Shown here: piece after piece, positions 56,898 to 64,000 of the stretch
Layout of the letters: every line of letters begins with the position of its first letter
Position numbering within the stretch: position 1 is the first letter of the stretch
Position numbers and translations under genes: made by a program
The notes under the pieces: generated by a model
What the model saw: the letters and a program-made list of their open reading frames with translations, nothing else
What the model was told of the DNA's origin: nothing
Database searches by the model: none
Assembly: GCF_006874625.1 (NCBI RefSeq)
Contig: NZ_CP030034.1
Location: forward strand, 186,001-250,000
Direction of reading: 5' to 3'
Source of the DNA: Bdellovibrio sp. NC01
GTDB taxonomy: Bacteria > Bdellovibrionota > Bdellovibrionia > Bdellovibrionales > Bdellovibrionaceae
DNA length: 64,000 nt

Positions 56898-57673
56898 TGA
56901 TTAACTACGAAATTATCGAAGGTGTAGTTCCAGAAAACGTTCTTTTTGTTCACGGCAATCTTGCTTCGAATCGTTGGTGGTATCCAGCGACTGAAGTTTG
57001 GAAGAAACAAGCTGCGGGTAAAAAGCTGCCTGGTTCTTTGATCTTCGCTGAATTTCGTGGTTGCGGAAAAAGTTCTGCTCCAAAAGACTCGAGCGAAGTG
57101 AACATGCACACATTTGCTCAAGACTTTATCTCATTGGTTAAGAAATTAGATAGGGGACCTGTGCACTTGGTGGGTCACTCAACCGGGGGTTTAATCGTCG
57201 CTTTGATGCTTGCCAAAGAACCGACTCTTTTCAAAAAGGCGATTCTTTTGGATCCAGTGGGTGCTCAAGGGGTGACGTTTGACAAAGCGATGATCGCGGC
57301 ATTTGAGCAAATGAAGGTCGATCGCAATCTGACGGCGGCCGTGATCGGATCTACGATTCATAATAATAATCCACAATCGGATTTCTTTAATAACGTCATT
57401 GTTGAAGATGCATTTCACTCTGTAAAAGCCGTTGGTCATTGGGTGCTTGAAGCCCTTGATGGACTTGATGTTCGCGCCGATTTGGCTGACGTAAAAAATG
57501 AAGTTTTGGTTTTGCATGGAGAACACGACAAGCTTCTTCCGCAGGCCGATTCTGAAGCTCTTGCGCAGCTTTTTTCCCGAGGAAAATTTCAAGTTATTGA
57601 AGGCCAAGGCCACTGCGCGAACGTTGAATCGCCAGAAAAATTCGTAGCAATTACGAATTCGTTTTTATTTTAG
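56894..57673 (+). CDS. Alpha/beta hydrolase
   Basis: 259 residues, cytoplasmic. HGN oxyanion motif ('VLFVHGNLAS'), nucleophile 'GHSTGG' (Ser about 97), 'LHGEHDKLLP' Asp, and 'GQGHCANVESP' His. ATGA overlap with the previous gene. Confidence 0.9.
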   Translation: MMINYEIIEGVVPENVLFVHGNLASNRWWYPATEVWKKQAAGKKLPGSLIFAEFRGCGKSSAPKDSSEVNMHTFAQDFISLVKKLDRGPVHLVGHSTGGLIVALMLAKEPTLFKKAILLDPVGAQGVTFDKAMIAAFEQMKVDRNLTAAVIGSTIHNNNPQSDFFNNVIVEDAFHSVKAVGHWVLEALDGLDVRADLADVKNEVLVLHGEHDKLLPQADSEALAQLFSRGKFQVIEGQGHCANVESPEKFVAITNSFLF

Positions 57674-57818
57674 TCTCCATTCGTTTTGCGCCGCAATAAA
57701 AGTATCTCGTCGAGGTGAGGTGTAATTTGTTGCGGTCCCTAGCGTTTTCCGGTACTTATCGAACATTATTACAATATTGTGACAAAACTATTTTGCATCC
57801 CCTTGGGAGTGTCAGCCT

Positions 57819-58352
57819 ATGTCTGAAAATAGAGATCATTATAATCGTGGTGGATTACTTGCGTTCGGCTTTTCAATGGCCTTCGTATTTGTATTCTTCA
57901 TTTACATCGTGTTCGTGAACAAGGGTGTGGATCTTGGTGAAAACGTTGTTGATCCAAATGCGGCGAAAGGCCCTGCGGGTCCTGCGTTTGATATCACGAC
58001 TGTGAAAGAGCCATGGGTTTCTTCTCCTGAATTGGTTGCTTACGGTAAGAAATTCTTCATGACAAACTGTGCGATGTGCCACGGTAACGAAGGTAAAGGT
58101 GACGGTGCTGCGGGTGCGGCTTTGAATCCAAAACCACGTAACTTCGTTGAAGGTAAATGGACTCAAGGTGAAGGTATCATCGCTCACTACAAAGTGTTGC
58201 AACATGGTATCCCTGGTTCATCAATGGCTGCTTTCGGTCACTTCAAACCAGCTGATCGTTGGGCTGTTCTTCAGTTCATCGAATCTATCACAAATAACAA
58301 ATCTAAAGACGATCCTGCTAAAGTTGCTGAGTTTGCGAAAACTGCACAGTAA
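57819..58352 (+). CDS. Membrane-anchored cytochrome c
   Basis: 177 residues: one membrane helix (about 13-32) and a class I cytochrome c domain with heme motif CAMCH (about 85-89) and Met ligand in 'GIPGSSMAAFG'. First gene of the oxidase operon; likely electron donor to, or part of, the caa3 oxidase. Confidence 0.92.
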   Translation: MSENRDHYNRGGLLAFGFSMAFVFVFFIYIVFVNKGVDLGENVVDPNAAKGPAGPAFDITTVKEPWVSSPELVAYGKKFFMTNCAMCHGNEGKGDGAAGAALNPKPRNFVEGKWTQGEGIIAHYKVLQHGIPGSSMAAFGHFKPADRWAVLQFIESITNNKSKDDPAKVAEFAKTAQ

Positions 58353-58367
58353 TTAGGAAGTTAGTAA

Positions 58368-59249
58368 ATGCTTACGACGAAGCTTGTTTTGAAATCAAAA
58401 ACAAACGGAGCGGCTCTGCTTACAGCCGCTTTTGTCGTTTTGTTTTCAACAGCTTCTTTTGCCTACAACGGTCCTGAAGCGGGCATGGCTGCAAGTGATA
58501 AAGCGCCAGAGCTTCAAGGTATCGGTATCGATGAGCATCTTGGTAAAAAAATCGATTTGAATACTTCGTTCAAAGACGAAAACGGACAAACAGTAACATT
58601 GGGTTCTTACTTTGATGGTAAACACCCAGTGATTATCTCGCCTGTGTATTTTGCTTGTCCTGGTCTTTGCAACTTCCATCTTAACGGTTTGACTGATGCT
58701 CTTAAGCTTATGGACAAAGAGTGGACGGTCGGCAAGAAATACAAAATCTTGTCTGTGAGTTTCGATTCGAAAGAAACTCCGGATCTCGCTTTACATAAAA
58801 AAGACACTTACATGAAGTTGTATGGTCGCGAAGGTGCAGAAAAATCTTGGCACTTCCTTACTGGCAACGAAGCTTCTGTTCAAGCAATCACAAAAGAACT
58901 TGGTTTTAAATTCAGATGGGATGAGCAATCTAAAGAGTGGGCACATGCTTCAGCAGCAGTTGTGATCTCTCCAGATGGCACAATTTCCCGCTACCTTCCT
59001 GGGATCATGTTTCAACCTCAGGATATCAAAATCGCATTGAATGAAGCAGCGGAAGGCAAGATTGGTTCTTTCGTAGATTCTTTAGTGCTCTATTGTTTTA
59101 AGTATGACCCACATCAGAGCAAATTCGTGTTAGCTGCCGTTCAAGTTATGAAACTTGGTGGCGCATTGATGGTTCTGTTGATGGTTTTATGGTTATTGCC
59201 GGTTTATATCCGCTCGCGCAGAGCTAAGAATAATTCGGCGGGGAGATAA
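58368..59249 (+). CDS. sco: SCO1/SenC family copper chaperone
   Basis: 293 residues: signal peptide, thioredoxin-like domain with Cys-x3-Cys in 'YFACPGLCNFH' and a His in 'EWAHASAAVVISPDG', C-terminal membrane helix ('VMKLGGALMVLLMVLWLLPV'). Delivers copper to the CuA centre of subunit II, encoded next. Confidence 0.9.
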   Translation: MLTTKLVLKSKTNGAALLTAAFVVLFSTASFAYNGPEAGMAASDKAPELQGIGIDEHLGKKIDLNTSFKDENGQTVTLGSYFDGKHPVIISPVYFACPGLCNFHLNGLTDALKLMDKEWTVGKKYKILSVSFDSKETPDLALHKKDTYMKLYGREGAEKSWHFLTGNEASVQAITKELGFKFRWDEQSKEWAHASAAVVISPDGTISRYLPGIMFQPQDIKIALNEAAEGKIGSFVDSLVLYCFKYDPHQSKFVLAAVQVMKLGGALMVLLMVLWLLPVYIRSRRAKNNSAGR

Positions 59250-59255
59250 AGGTAC

Positions 59256-60218
59256 ATGATGTGGTTTAATTTAGCGAAGGCCCAATCCTTCATGCCAACA
59301 GAAGGGACCGAGATTGCCAAGCAGGTGGACAATCTTTATGGTTTCTTGCTGATTACAAGTTTCATCGCCTGCGTGCTCGTTATCGGCGGCATGATCTACT
59401 TCGTTTATAAATATAAACGTAAGTCAGACAACGACAAAACAGCATACATCTCTCACAACACAGCGTTGGAGTTCTTGTGGTCATTCATTCCACTTGTGAT
59501 CTTCTTGGCGGTGTTCGCTTGGGGTTGGTACATCTACCACGGCATGAGAACTATGCCGAAGAATGCTCTAGAGATTAACGTTCTTGGTAAACAATGGGCT
59601 TGGGAAATCGAATACAAAAACGGTTTCAAAGCAGTTAACGAAGTTGTTGTTCCAGTAAACACAGACGTTAAACTTCTTTTGACTTCTCAAGACGTGATCC
59701 ACTCTTTCTTCGTACCAAGCTTCCGTATCAAACAAGACGCGGTTCCAGGTCGTTACACAGCTTTATGGTTCAATGCGACTAAATTGGGTGAATTCCATAT
59801 CTTCTGCGCAGAATATTGCGGAACTTCTCACTCAGGCATGATCGGTAAATTGCGTGTTGTAACTCAAGAAGAGTTCAACAAGTACCTTGAAGAGGGACAA
59901 GAAGAAGGCCAACTTCCATTGGCTAAACGTGGTGAAAAGCTTTTTGCTTTGAAAGCCTGCGCATCTTGCCACTCTGTTGATAGCCCTGCTGTAAAAGTAG
60001 GTCCTTCATTGTTCAAAAAATTCGGAACGGAAGAAGTTCTTGAAGGCGGCGCAAAAGTGGTGGTTGACGAAAACTATCTTCGTGAATCGATCCTTCAGCC
60101 AAATGCGAAGATCGTGAATGGCTTCCCTCACGGTGTGATGCCAACGTTCCAAGGTCAAATTAACGAAAACGAGCTAAACGCACTTGTTGAGTACGTTAAA
60201 AGCTTGAGTGGTAAATAA
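59256..60218 (+). CDS. coxB: Cytochrome c oxidase subunit II with fused cytochrome c
   Basis: 320 residues: two membrane helices, CuA site 'CAEYCGTSHSGM' (about 187-198), then a cytochrome c domain with CASCH (about 237-241) and Met in 'HGVMPTFQG'. The fusion defines a caa3-type enzyme. ATG at 59256 or 59259. Confidence 0.95.
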   Translation: MMWFNLAKAQSFMPTEGTEIAKQVDNLYGFLLITSFIACVLVIGGMIYFVYKYKRKSDNDKTAYISHNTALEFLWSFIPLVIFLAVFAWGWYIYHGMRTMPKNALEINVLGKQWAWEIEYKNGFKAVNEVVVPVNTDVKLLLTSQDVIHSFFVPSFRIKQDAVPGRYTALWFNATKLGEFHIFCAEYCGTSHSGMIGKLRVVTQEEFNKYLEEGQEEGQLPLAKRGEKLFALKACASCHSVDSPAVKVGPSLFKKFGTEEVLEGGAKVVVDENYLRESILQPNAKIVNGFPHGVMPTFQGQINENELNALVEYVKSLSGK

Positions 60219-60230
60219 GGAGAGTAGCTA

Positions 60231-61841
60231 ATGGGAAATCATTCATCAGCTGCCGGCGAAAATTATTTGAATCATGAAAAAGGCTTGTGGTCTTGGTTGA
60301 CGACTGTCGACCATAAACGTATCGGCCTTATGTACATGATCACAGTTATGTTCTTCTTCTTGGTGGGCGGTATCATGGCCCTTCTACTTCGTTTGGAACT
60401 TTTTGCTCCAAATACAGTACAAGGTGTTGGCCAAGTTTTGAAAAACGGCGATATCTACAACCAAGTTCTTACGTACCACGGTGCGATCATGGTCTTCATG
60501 GTTATCGTTCCTGGTATCCCTGCGATCCTTGGTAACTTCTTCCTTCCAATTCACTTGGGTGCGAAGGACGTTGCGTTCCCGAAAATCAATCTTCTAAGCT
60601 GGTACTGCTTCATGGCGGGTGCGGCTTTGGCGATTGCAACTTTCTTCACGCACAAGATTGATACAGGTTGGACGTTCTATACTCCGTACTCTATCCGTAC
60701 TGGTACATCGACTGTGTTGATGGTTCTTGGTGCGTTCATCATGGGTATGTCGTCAGTATTGACGGGTTTGAACTTCATCGTAACGGTTCACAAATTGAGA
60801 GCTCCAGGTATGACAATGCACCGTATGCCATTGTTCGTATGGGCGCTTTACTCAACTGCGATCCTTCAGATGTTGGCGACTCCGGTTCTTGCGATCACAT
60901 TGTTGTTGTTGGCTGCTGAGAAAATCTTCGGTGTTGGTATCTTCGATCCAGCGCTTGGTGGTGACCCGGTATTGTTCCAACATTTCTTCTGGTTCTATTC
61001 GCATCCAGCGGTTTACATCATGATCCTTCCAGCAATGGGTATCGTGTCTGAGCTGATCGCGACGTTCTCTAGAAAAGTGATCTTCGGTTACACGGCGATT
61101 GCTTACTCTTCACTAGGTATCGCAGCGGTGTCCTTCTTCGTTTGGGGTCACCATATGTTCGTATCTGGTCAATCAGCAACTGCAGGTATCATCTTCTCGT
61201 TCATCACGATGCTAGTTGGTGTTCCTACAGCGATCAAAATGTTCAACTGGGTAGCGACAATCTACAAAGGTTCAGTACGTTTTGATTCTCCAATGTTGTT
61301 CGCTTTGGGCTTCTTGTTCTTGTTCGCCATCGGTGGTGTGACAGGTATCATGCTAGCAGTTCTTCCAATCGACGTTCACTTCCACGATACTTACTTCGTG
61401 GTAGCTCACTTCCACTACGTAATGGTGGGTGGTACTTTGATGGCGTTGATGGGTGGTTTCTACTACTGGTTCCCAAAAATGTTCGGCAAGATGTTCAACG
61501 AATCACTAGCTCGCTTGTCTTTCGTGTTCATCTTCGTTGGTTTCAACGTGACGTTCTTCCCTCAATTCGTATTGGGTGCGATGGGTATGCCACGTCGTTA
61601 CTTCGACTACATCCCTGCATACGAAACTTTGAATAAGATTTCGACTGTAGGTTCTTGGTTGATTCTAACTGGTTTCTTGTTCGGTCTTTACACAATCGTT
61701 CAAGGTATCAGAAAAGGTGAGAAAGCTCCGATGAACCCTTGGGGTGCAAAAACTCTTGAGTGGCAAACGTCTTCTCCACCTCCTCACTTTAACTTTGATG
61801 TTGAACCAGTAGTAACTGCGGGGCCTTATGAGTACAGATAA
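60231..61841 (+). CDS. coxA: Cytochrome c oxidase subunit I (A2 type)
   Basis: 536 residues, twelve membrane helices; heme and CuB ligands in '[10 protein letters not shown]' and '[12 protein letters not shown]'. The D-channel Glu motif is replaced by '[12 protein letters not shown]', the hallmark of A2-type oxidases, where Tyr-Ser takes the place of Glu. Overlaps coxC by 14 bases. Confidence 0.96.
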   Translation: MGNHSSAAGENYLNHEKGLWSWLTTVDHKRIGLMYMITVMFFFLVGGIMALLLRLELFAPNTVQGVGQVLKNGDIYNQVLTYHGAIMVFMVIVPGIPAILGNFFLPIHLGAKDVAFPKINLLSWYCFMAGAALAIATFFTHKIDTGWTFYTPYSIRTGTSTVLMVLGAFIMGMSSVLTGLNFIVTVHKLRAPGMTMHRMPLFVWALYSTAILQMLATPVLAITLLLLAAEKIFGVGIFDPALGGDPVLFQHFFWFYSHPAVYIMILPAMGIVSELIATFSRKVIFGYTAIAYSSLGIAAVSFFVWGHHMFVSGQSATAGIIFSFITMLVGVPTAIKMFNWVATIYKGSVRFDSPMLFALGFLFLFAIGGVTGIMLAVLPIDVHFHDTYFVVAHFHYVMVGGTLMALMGGFYYWFPKMFGKMFNESLARLSFVFIFVGFNVTFFPQFVLGAMGMPRRYFDYIPAYETLNKISTVGSWLILTGFLFGLYTIVQGIRKGEKAPMNPWGAKTLEWQTSSPPPHFNFDVEPVVTAGPYEYR

Positions 61842-62490
61842 CGTAGCACATCCACATTCAGCTCACGTGTCACATCACTTTAAAGATGCGACACAAGAGT
61901 ACGACAGCGGTAAGCAAGGTATTTGGTTGTTCATGGTAACTGAGATCCTGATGTTCGGTGCGATCTTGGTTGGCTATGGTATCTTCCACGTTCTTTATCC
62001 TGCGATGTTCGCTGAAGGCGCAAGAGAGTTAGATTGGAGATTGGGTTTCGTAAATACCCTTGTTCTTATCTTCTCTTCTTTCACAATGGCTCTTTCGATC
62101 CAATTGATCCAAAGAAATAAAACGAAGCAAGCGGCTCTTGCCTTGGCAACGACTGTTCTTTGCGGCGCGATTTTCATGGTGATCAAATACTTCGAGTGGA
62201 CTCATAAATTCCATTTGGGTTTCTACCCAGGTCGTTTCTTAGACGTAGCTAAAACTCACGCTGAGCATGCGAACCTTGGTATGTACTTCGGATTCTACTA
62301 CTGCATGACAGGTCTTCACGGTCTTCACGTATTGATCGGTATGGGCTTGATCGTATGGTTGTTGATCAGAACGATCCGCGGTGATTTCCACTCTCAATAC
62401 TGGATCCCGGTAGAGGGCGTTGGTATCTTCTGGCATATCGTCGACTTGATCTGGATCTTCCTATTCCCTCTTCTTTATTTGGTGGGTTAA
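61828..62490 (+). CDS. coxC: Cytochrome c oxidase subunit III
   Basis: 220 residues, five or more membrane helices; family blocks '[20 protein letters not shown]', '[19 protein letters not shown]' and '[20 protein letters not shown]'. The start overlaps coxA by 14 bases. Confidence 0.95.
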   Translation: MSTDNVAHPHSAHVSHHFKDATQEYDSGKQGIWLFMVTEILMFGAILVGYGIFHVLYPAMFAEGARELDWRLGFVNTLVLIFSSFTMALSIQLIQRNKTKQAALALATTVLCGAIFMVIKYFEWTHKFHLGFYPGRFLDVAKTHAEHANLGMYFGFYYCMTGLHGLHVLIGMGLIVWLLIRTIRGDFHSQYWIPVEGVGIFWHIVDLIWIFLFPLLYLVG

Positions 62491-62492
62491 AC

Positions 62493-62834
62493 ATGGCAAG
62501 CAATCATAACGAAAAAAACGATCTTAACGTTCTTCACCCGCACATCTCTCCAACTTCAATGTACTTGAAAGTTGCAGCAGCTTTGTTCGCGTTGACGATC
62601 TTGACTGTCGTAGCTCACCAATTCCATGAAGCTTTGGGATCATTTGCTGGTCCAATCGCGTTTGCAATTGCAGCGGTAAAAGCGTGTCTTGTTCTTTTGT
62701 ACTTCATGCACTTGAAGGACGATAACAACATGAACCGCGCGATCTTTGCTTCTGGTTTCTTCTTCCTAGTAGTTCTTCTCCTCTTTAGCGTGATCGATAT
62801 CGCGACTCGCGTTCTTGAGGTTAGTCCTCTATAA
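62493..62834 (+). CDS. Cytochrome c oxidase subunit IV family protein
   Basis: 113 residues, three membrane helices, 'KACLVLLYFMHLKDDNNMNR' characteristic of the small caa3/bo3 subunit IV family. Fits between subunit III and the heme-modifying enzyme. Confidence 0.88.
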   Translation: MASNHNEKNDLNVLHPHISPTSMYLKVAAALFALTILTVVAHQFHEALGSFAGPIAFAIAAVKACLVLLYFMHLKDDNNMNRAIFASGFFFLVVLLLFSVIDIATRVLEVSPL

Positions 62835-62838
62835 GACC

Positions 62839-63717
62839 GTGTTAAAAACATACGCGGATCTTACTAAGTTTGGCATAGTCGTTTTTTCAGTTCTGACGGG
62901 ACTGGCCGGCTATGCCACTGGTTTTCAAATCGAACACTCCTTTGACTGGAAAATCTTTCTTGAAACCTTGCTTGGGATTTATTTCCTAAGCTCTGGTTCA
63001 TTGGCGTTGAACCAAGTTCAAGATTGGAAGCTTGATCAAAAGATGGCGCGCACTTCAAAGCGTCCCATTGCCTCTGGAAAAATCAAACCTGCTGCCGGTG
63101 GAATTCTTTCCGTTGCATTTATCTTTGTTGGTTTGCAGTTGTTGTTTGGTATCGAGCCTGTTGCGGGTTGGGTAGGACTTGTTTGCGTTGTGTTCTACAA
63201 CGGACCGTACACTCTTTATTTGAAAAAGAAATGGGCTTACGGAGCTGTTCCTGGTGCGTTCCCTGGTGCTTTGCCAGTGACGATCGGCTATGCGGCAGCG
63301 AATCCTGATATCTTTAATTCTGAATCGTTGTACTTGTTCTTAATCATGTTCTTGTGGCAAATGCCGCACTTCTGGGTTTTGGCGATTAAGTACAAAGACG
63401 ACTATGCAGCGGGTGGCATTCCTGTTTTGCCTGTGGCCAAAGGTTTGAAAGAAACTCTTTTCCAAATCAATTTGTACACGTTGGCATATGTCGGTGTTGC
63501 GGTGGCGGCGCCATTGTTCGTTCACGCAAGCTGGTTGTATGTGTTGTTAACGGTGCCGTTCGTATTCAAAGTCTTGCAAGAGGCTTATCGTTATACAAAA
63601 TCAAATGCGCAAGAGCGTTTCCTTGCGTTCTTCATGTGGTTGAACGTTTCGATGCTGGTGTTTTTAGTGATCCCAGTAATCGACAAATGGAACTTCCTCT
63701 TCATCGGTTCCAATTAA
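62839..63717 (+). CDS. ctaB: Protoheme IX farnesyltransferase-type UbiA prenyltransferase
   Basis: 292 residues, nine membrane helices. Prenyl-binding motif reads 'NQVQDWKLDQKMARTSKRPI' (a variant of N-D-x2-D-x3-D-x2-M-x-R-T). Converts heme B to heme O. GTG at 62839 preferred; a TTG at 62815 would overlap subunit IV. Confidence 0.9.
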   Translation: MLKTYADLTKFGIVVFSVLTGLAGYATGFQIEHSFDWKIFLETLLGIYFLSSGSLALNQVQDWKLDQKMARTSKRPIASGKIKPAAGGILSVAFIFVGLQLLFGIEPVAGWVGLVCVVFYNGPYTLYLKKKWAYGAVPGAFPGALPVTIGYAAANPDIFNSESLYLFLIMFLWQMPHFWVLAIKYKDDYAAGGIPVLPVAKGLKETLFQINLYTLAYVGVAVAAPLFVHASWLYVLLTVPFVFKVLQEAYRYTKSNAQERFLAFFMWLNVSMLVFLVIPVIDKWNFLFIGSN

Positions 63718-63748
63718 AAAAAAGGCGGTCTTGAAACCGCCTTTTTTT
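63716..63748. terminator. Bidirectional terminator
   Basis: GGCGGT-CTTGAA-ACCGCC between an A-run and a T-run; ends the oxidase operon and the convergent GST gene. Confidence 0.88.
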
Positions 63749-64000
63749 ATTTCGCGCGAAGCTCTTCGGGTGTGTCGATTTGTCGACTGAAGTGTGCCTT
63801 CATAAATTCCGGATGCTTGTGGCAATTGTCGTAGATTTTTCTGATCGTTGGATACGGAGTTAAATCCGTGTTGAAACGCTGACACGTAATGATCTGTGGA
63901 TACAGATAAATATCTGCCATTGTCAGTTGGTCGCCGATGCAGTACGTGCCTGACGTCTGTGACAACACTTTTTCCAATGCGACTAATCCCTCGCCAATCC
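63747..64000 (-). CDS. Zeta-class glutathione S-transferase, partial
   Basis: Runs off the right edge, about 84 C-terminal residues visible and in frame to 64000. 'CIGDQLTMADIYLYPQI' followed by 'RFNTDLTPYPTIRKIYDNC' matches maleylacetoacetate isomerase. The start and N-terminal thioredoxin domain lie outside. Confidence 0.75.
   Translation of the reverse strand, partial: IGEGLVALEKVLSQTSGTYCIGDQLTMADIYLYPQIITCQRFNTDLTPYPTIRKIYDNCHKHPEFMKAHFSRQIDTPEELRAK

Overview
The window looks like chromosomal sequence from a Bdellovibrio-type predatory bacterium. The gene set is Gram-negative, with many outer-membrane lipoproteins, LpoB-, LolB- and BamE-like proteins, GTG and TTG starts with strong Shine-Dalgarno sequences, and the PrkA-YhbH-SpoVR block. 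This assignment rests on gene content and protein style read by eye; no database search was run. About 60 protein genes, one tRNA and many hairpins can be supported. I see no insertion sequence, prophage or CRISPR array.

Layout. 0-9 kb: a JAB/RadC-like protein, an LpoB-like plus COG3014 lipoprotein pair, a PhaR-type regulator, a pseudopilin-like protein, a large TPR lipoprotein with a coiled-coil exported partner, and a LolB-like lipoprotein. 9.3-15.2 kb: prkA-yhbH-spoVR-yciH followed by an OmpR-type response regulator. 15.3-22.2 kb: a TadA-NUDIX fusion diverges from the macromolecular synthesis operon rpsU-yqeY-dnaG-rpoD, which has a structured leader. 23.4-25.5 kb: tRNA(CAT), an AhpD-like/Rrf2 pair behind a 15-bp palindromic operator, an RRM protein and an IF-1 paralogue. 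25.6-29.8 kb: a GYF/PilZ protein and exported proteins of unknown role.

29.2-36.9 kb is a signalling and stress island. It holds a CHASE hybrid histidine kinase, a stand-alone Hpt protein and an NtrC-type sigma-54 activator, surrounded by small stress proteins (YeaQ/GlsB, YqjD-like, CsbD, DUF1328, Dps, a small exported protein with a beta-barrel). Four of these units carry GG-N10-GC (-24/-12) promoters, so the locus reads as a self-contained phosphorelay and regulon.

37-46 kb: BrkB/YihY, an AsmA/DUF748-like protein, a zinc alcohol dehydrogenase, a parvulin, an EamA transporter, and a glnB-glnA operon ending in an unusual GcvH-like protein that lacks the lipoyl lysine and has a polyacidic tail. 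45.4-51.4 kb: GGCT-like, TrmL, SecA, a zinc-ribbon protein, a coiled-coil exported protein and a BamE-like lipoprotein. 52.4-57.7 kb: a lipid-type cluster (acyl-CoA ligase, a KAS III homologue lacking two triad residues, SDR, two alpha/beta hydrolases). 57.8-63.7 kb: a complete caa3 (A2-type) cytochrome oxidase operon. A partial zeta-type GST runs off the right edge.

The most unusual non-coding signals are two ~140-bp elements (28938-29075 and, inverted, 51429-51568). They share an ~78-nt core but have 30-nt terminal arms that differ completely between copies while staying self-complementary. A second family of six ~28-bp hairpin repeats is scattered through leaders and operon spacers.
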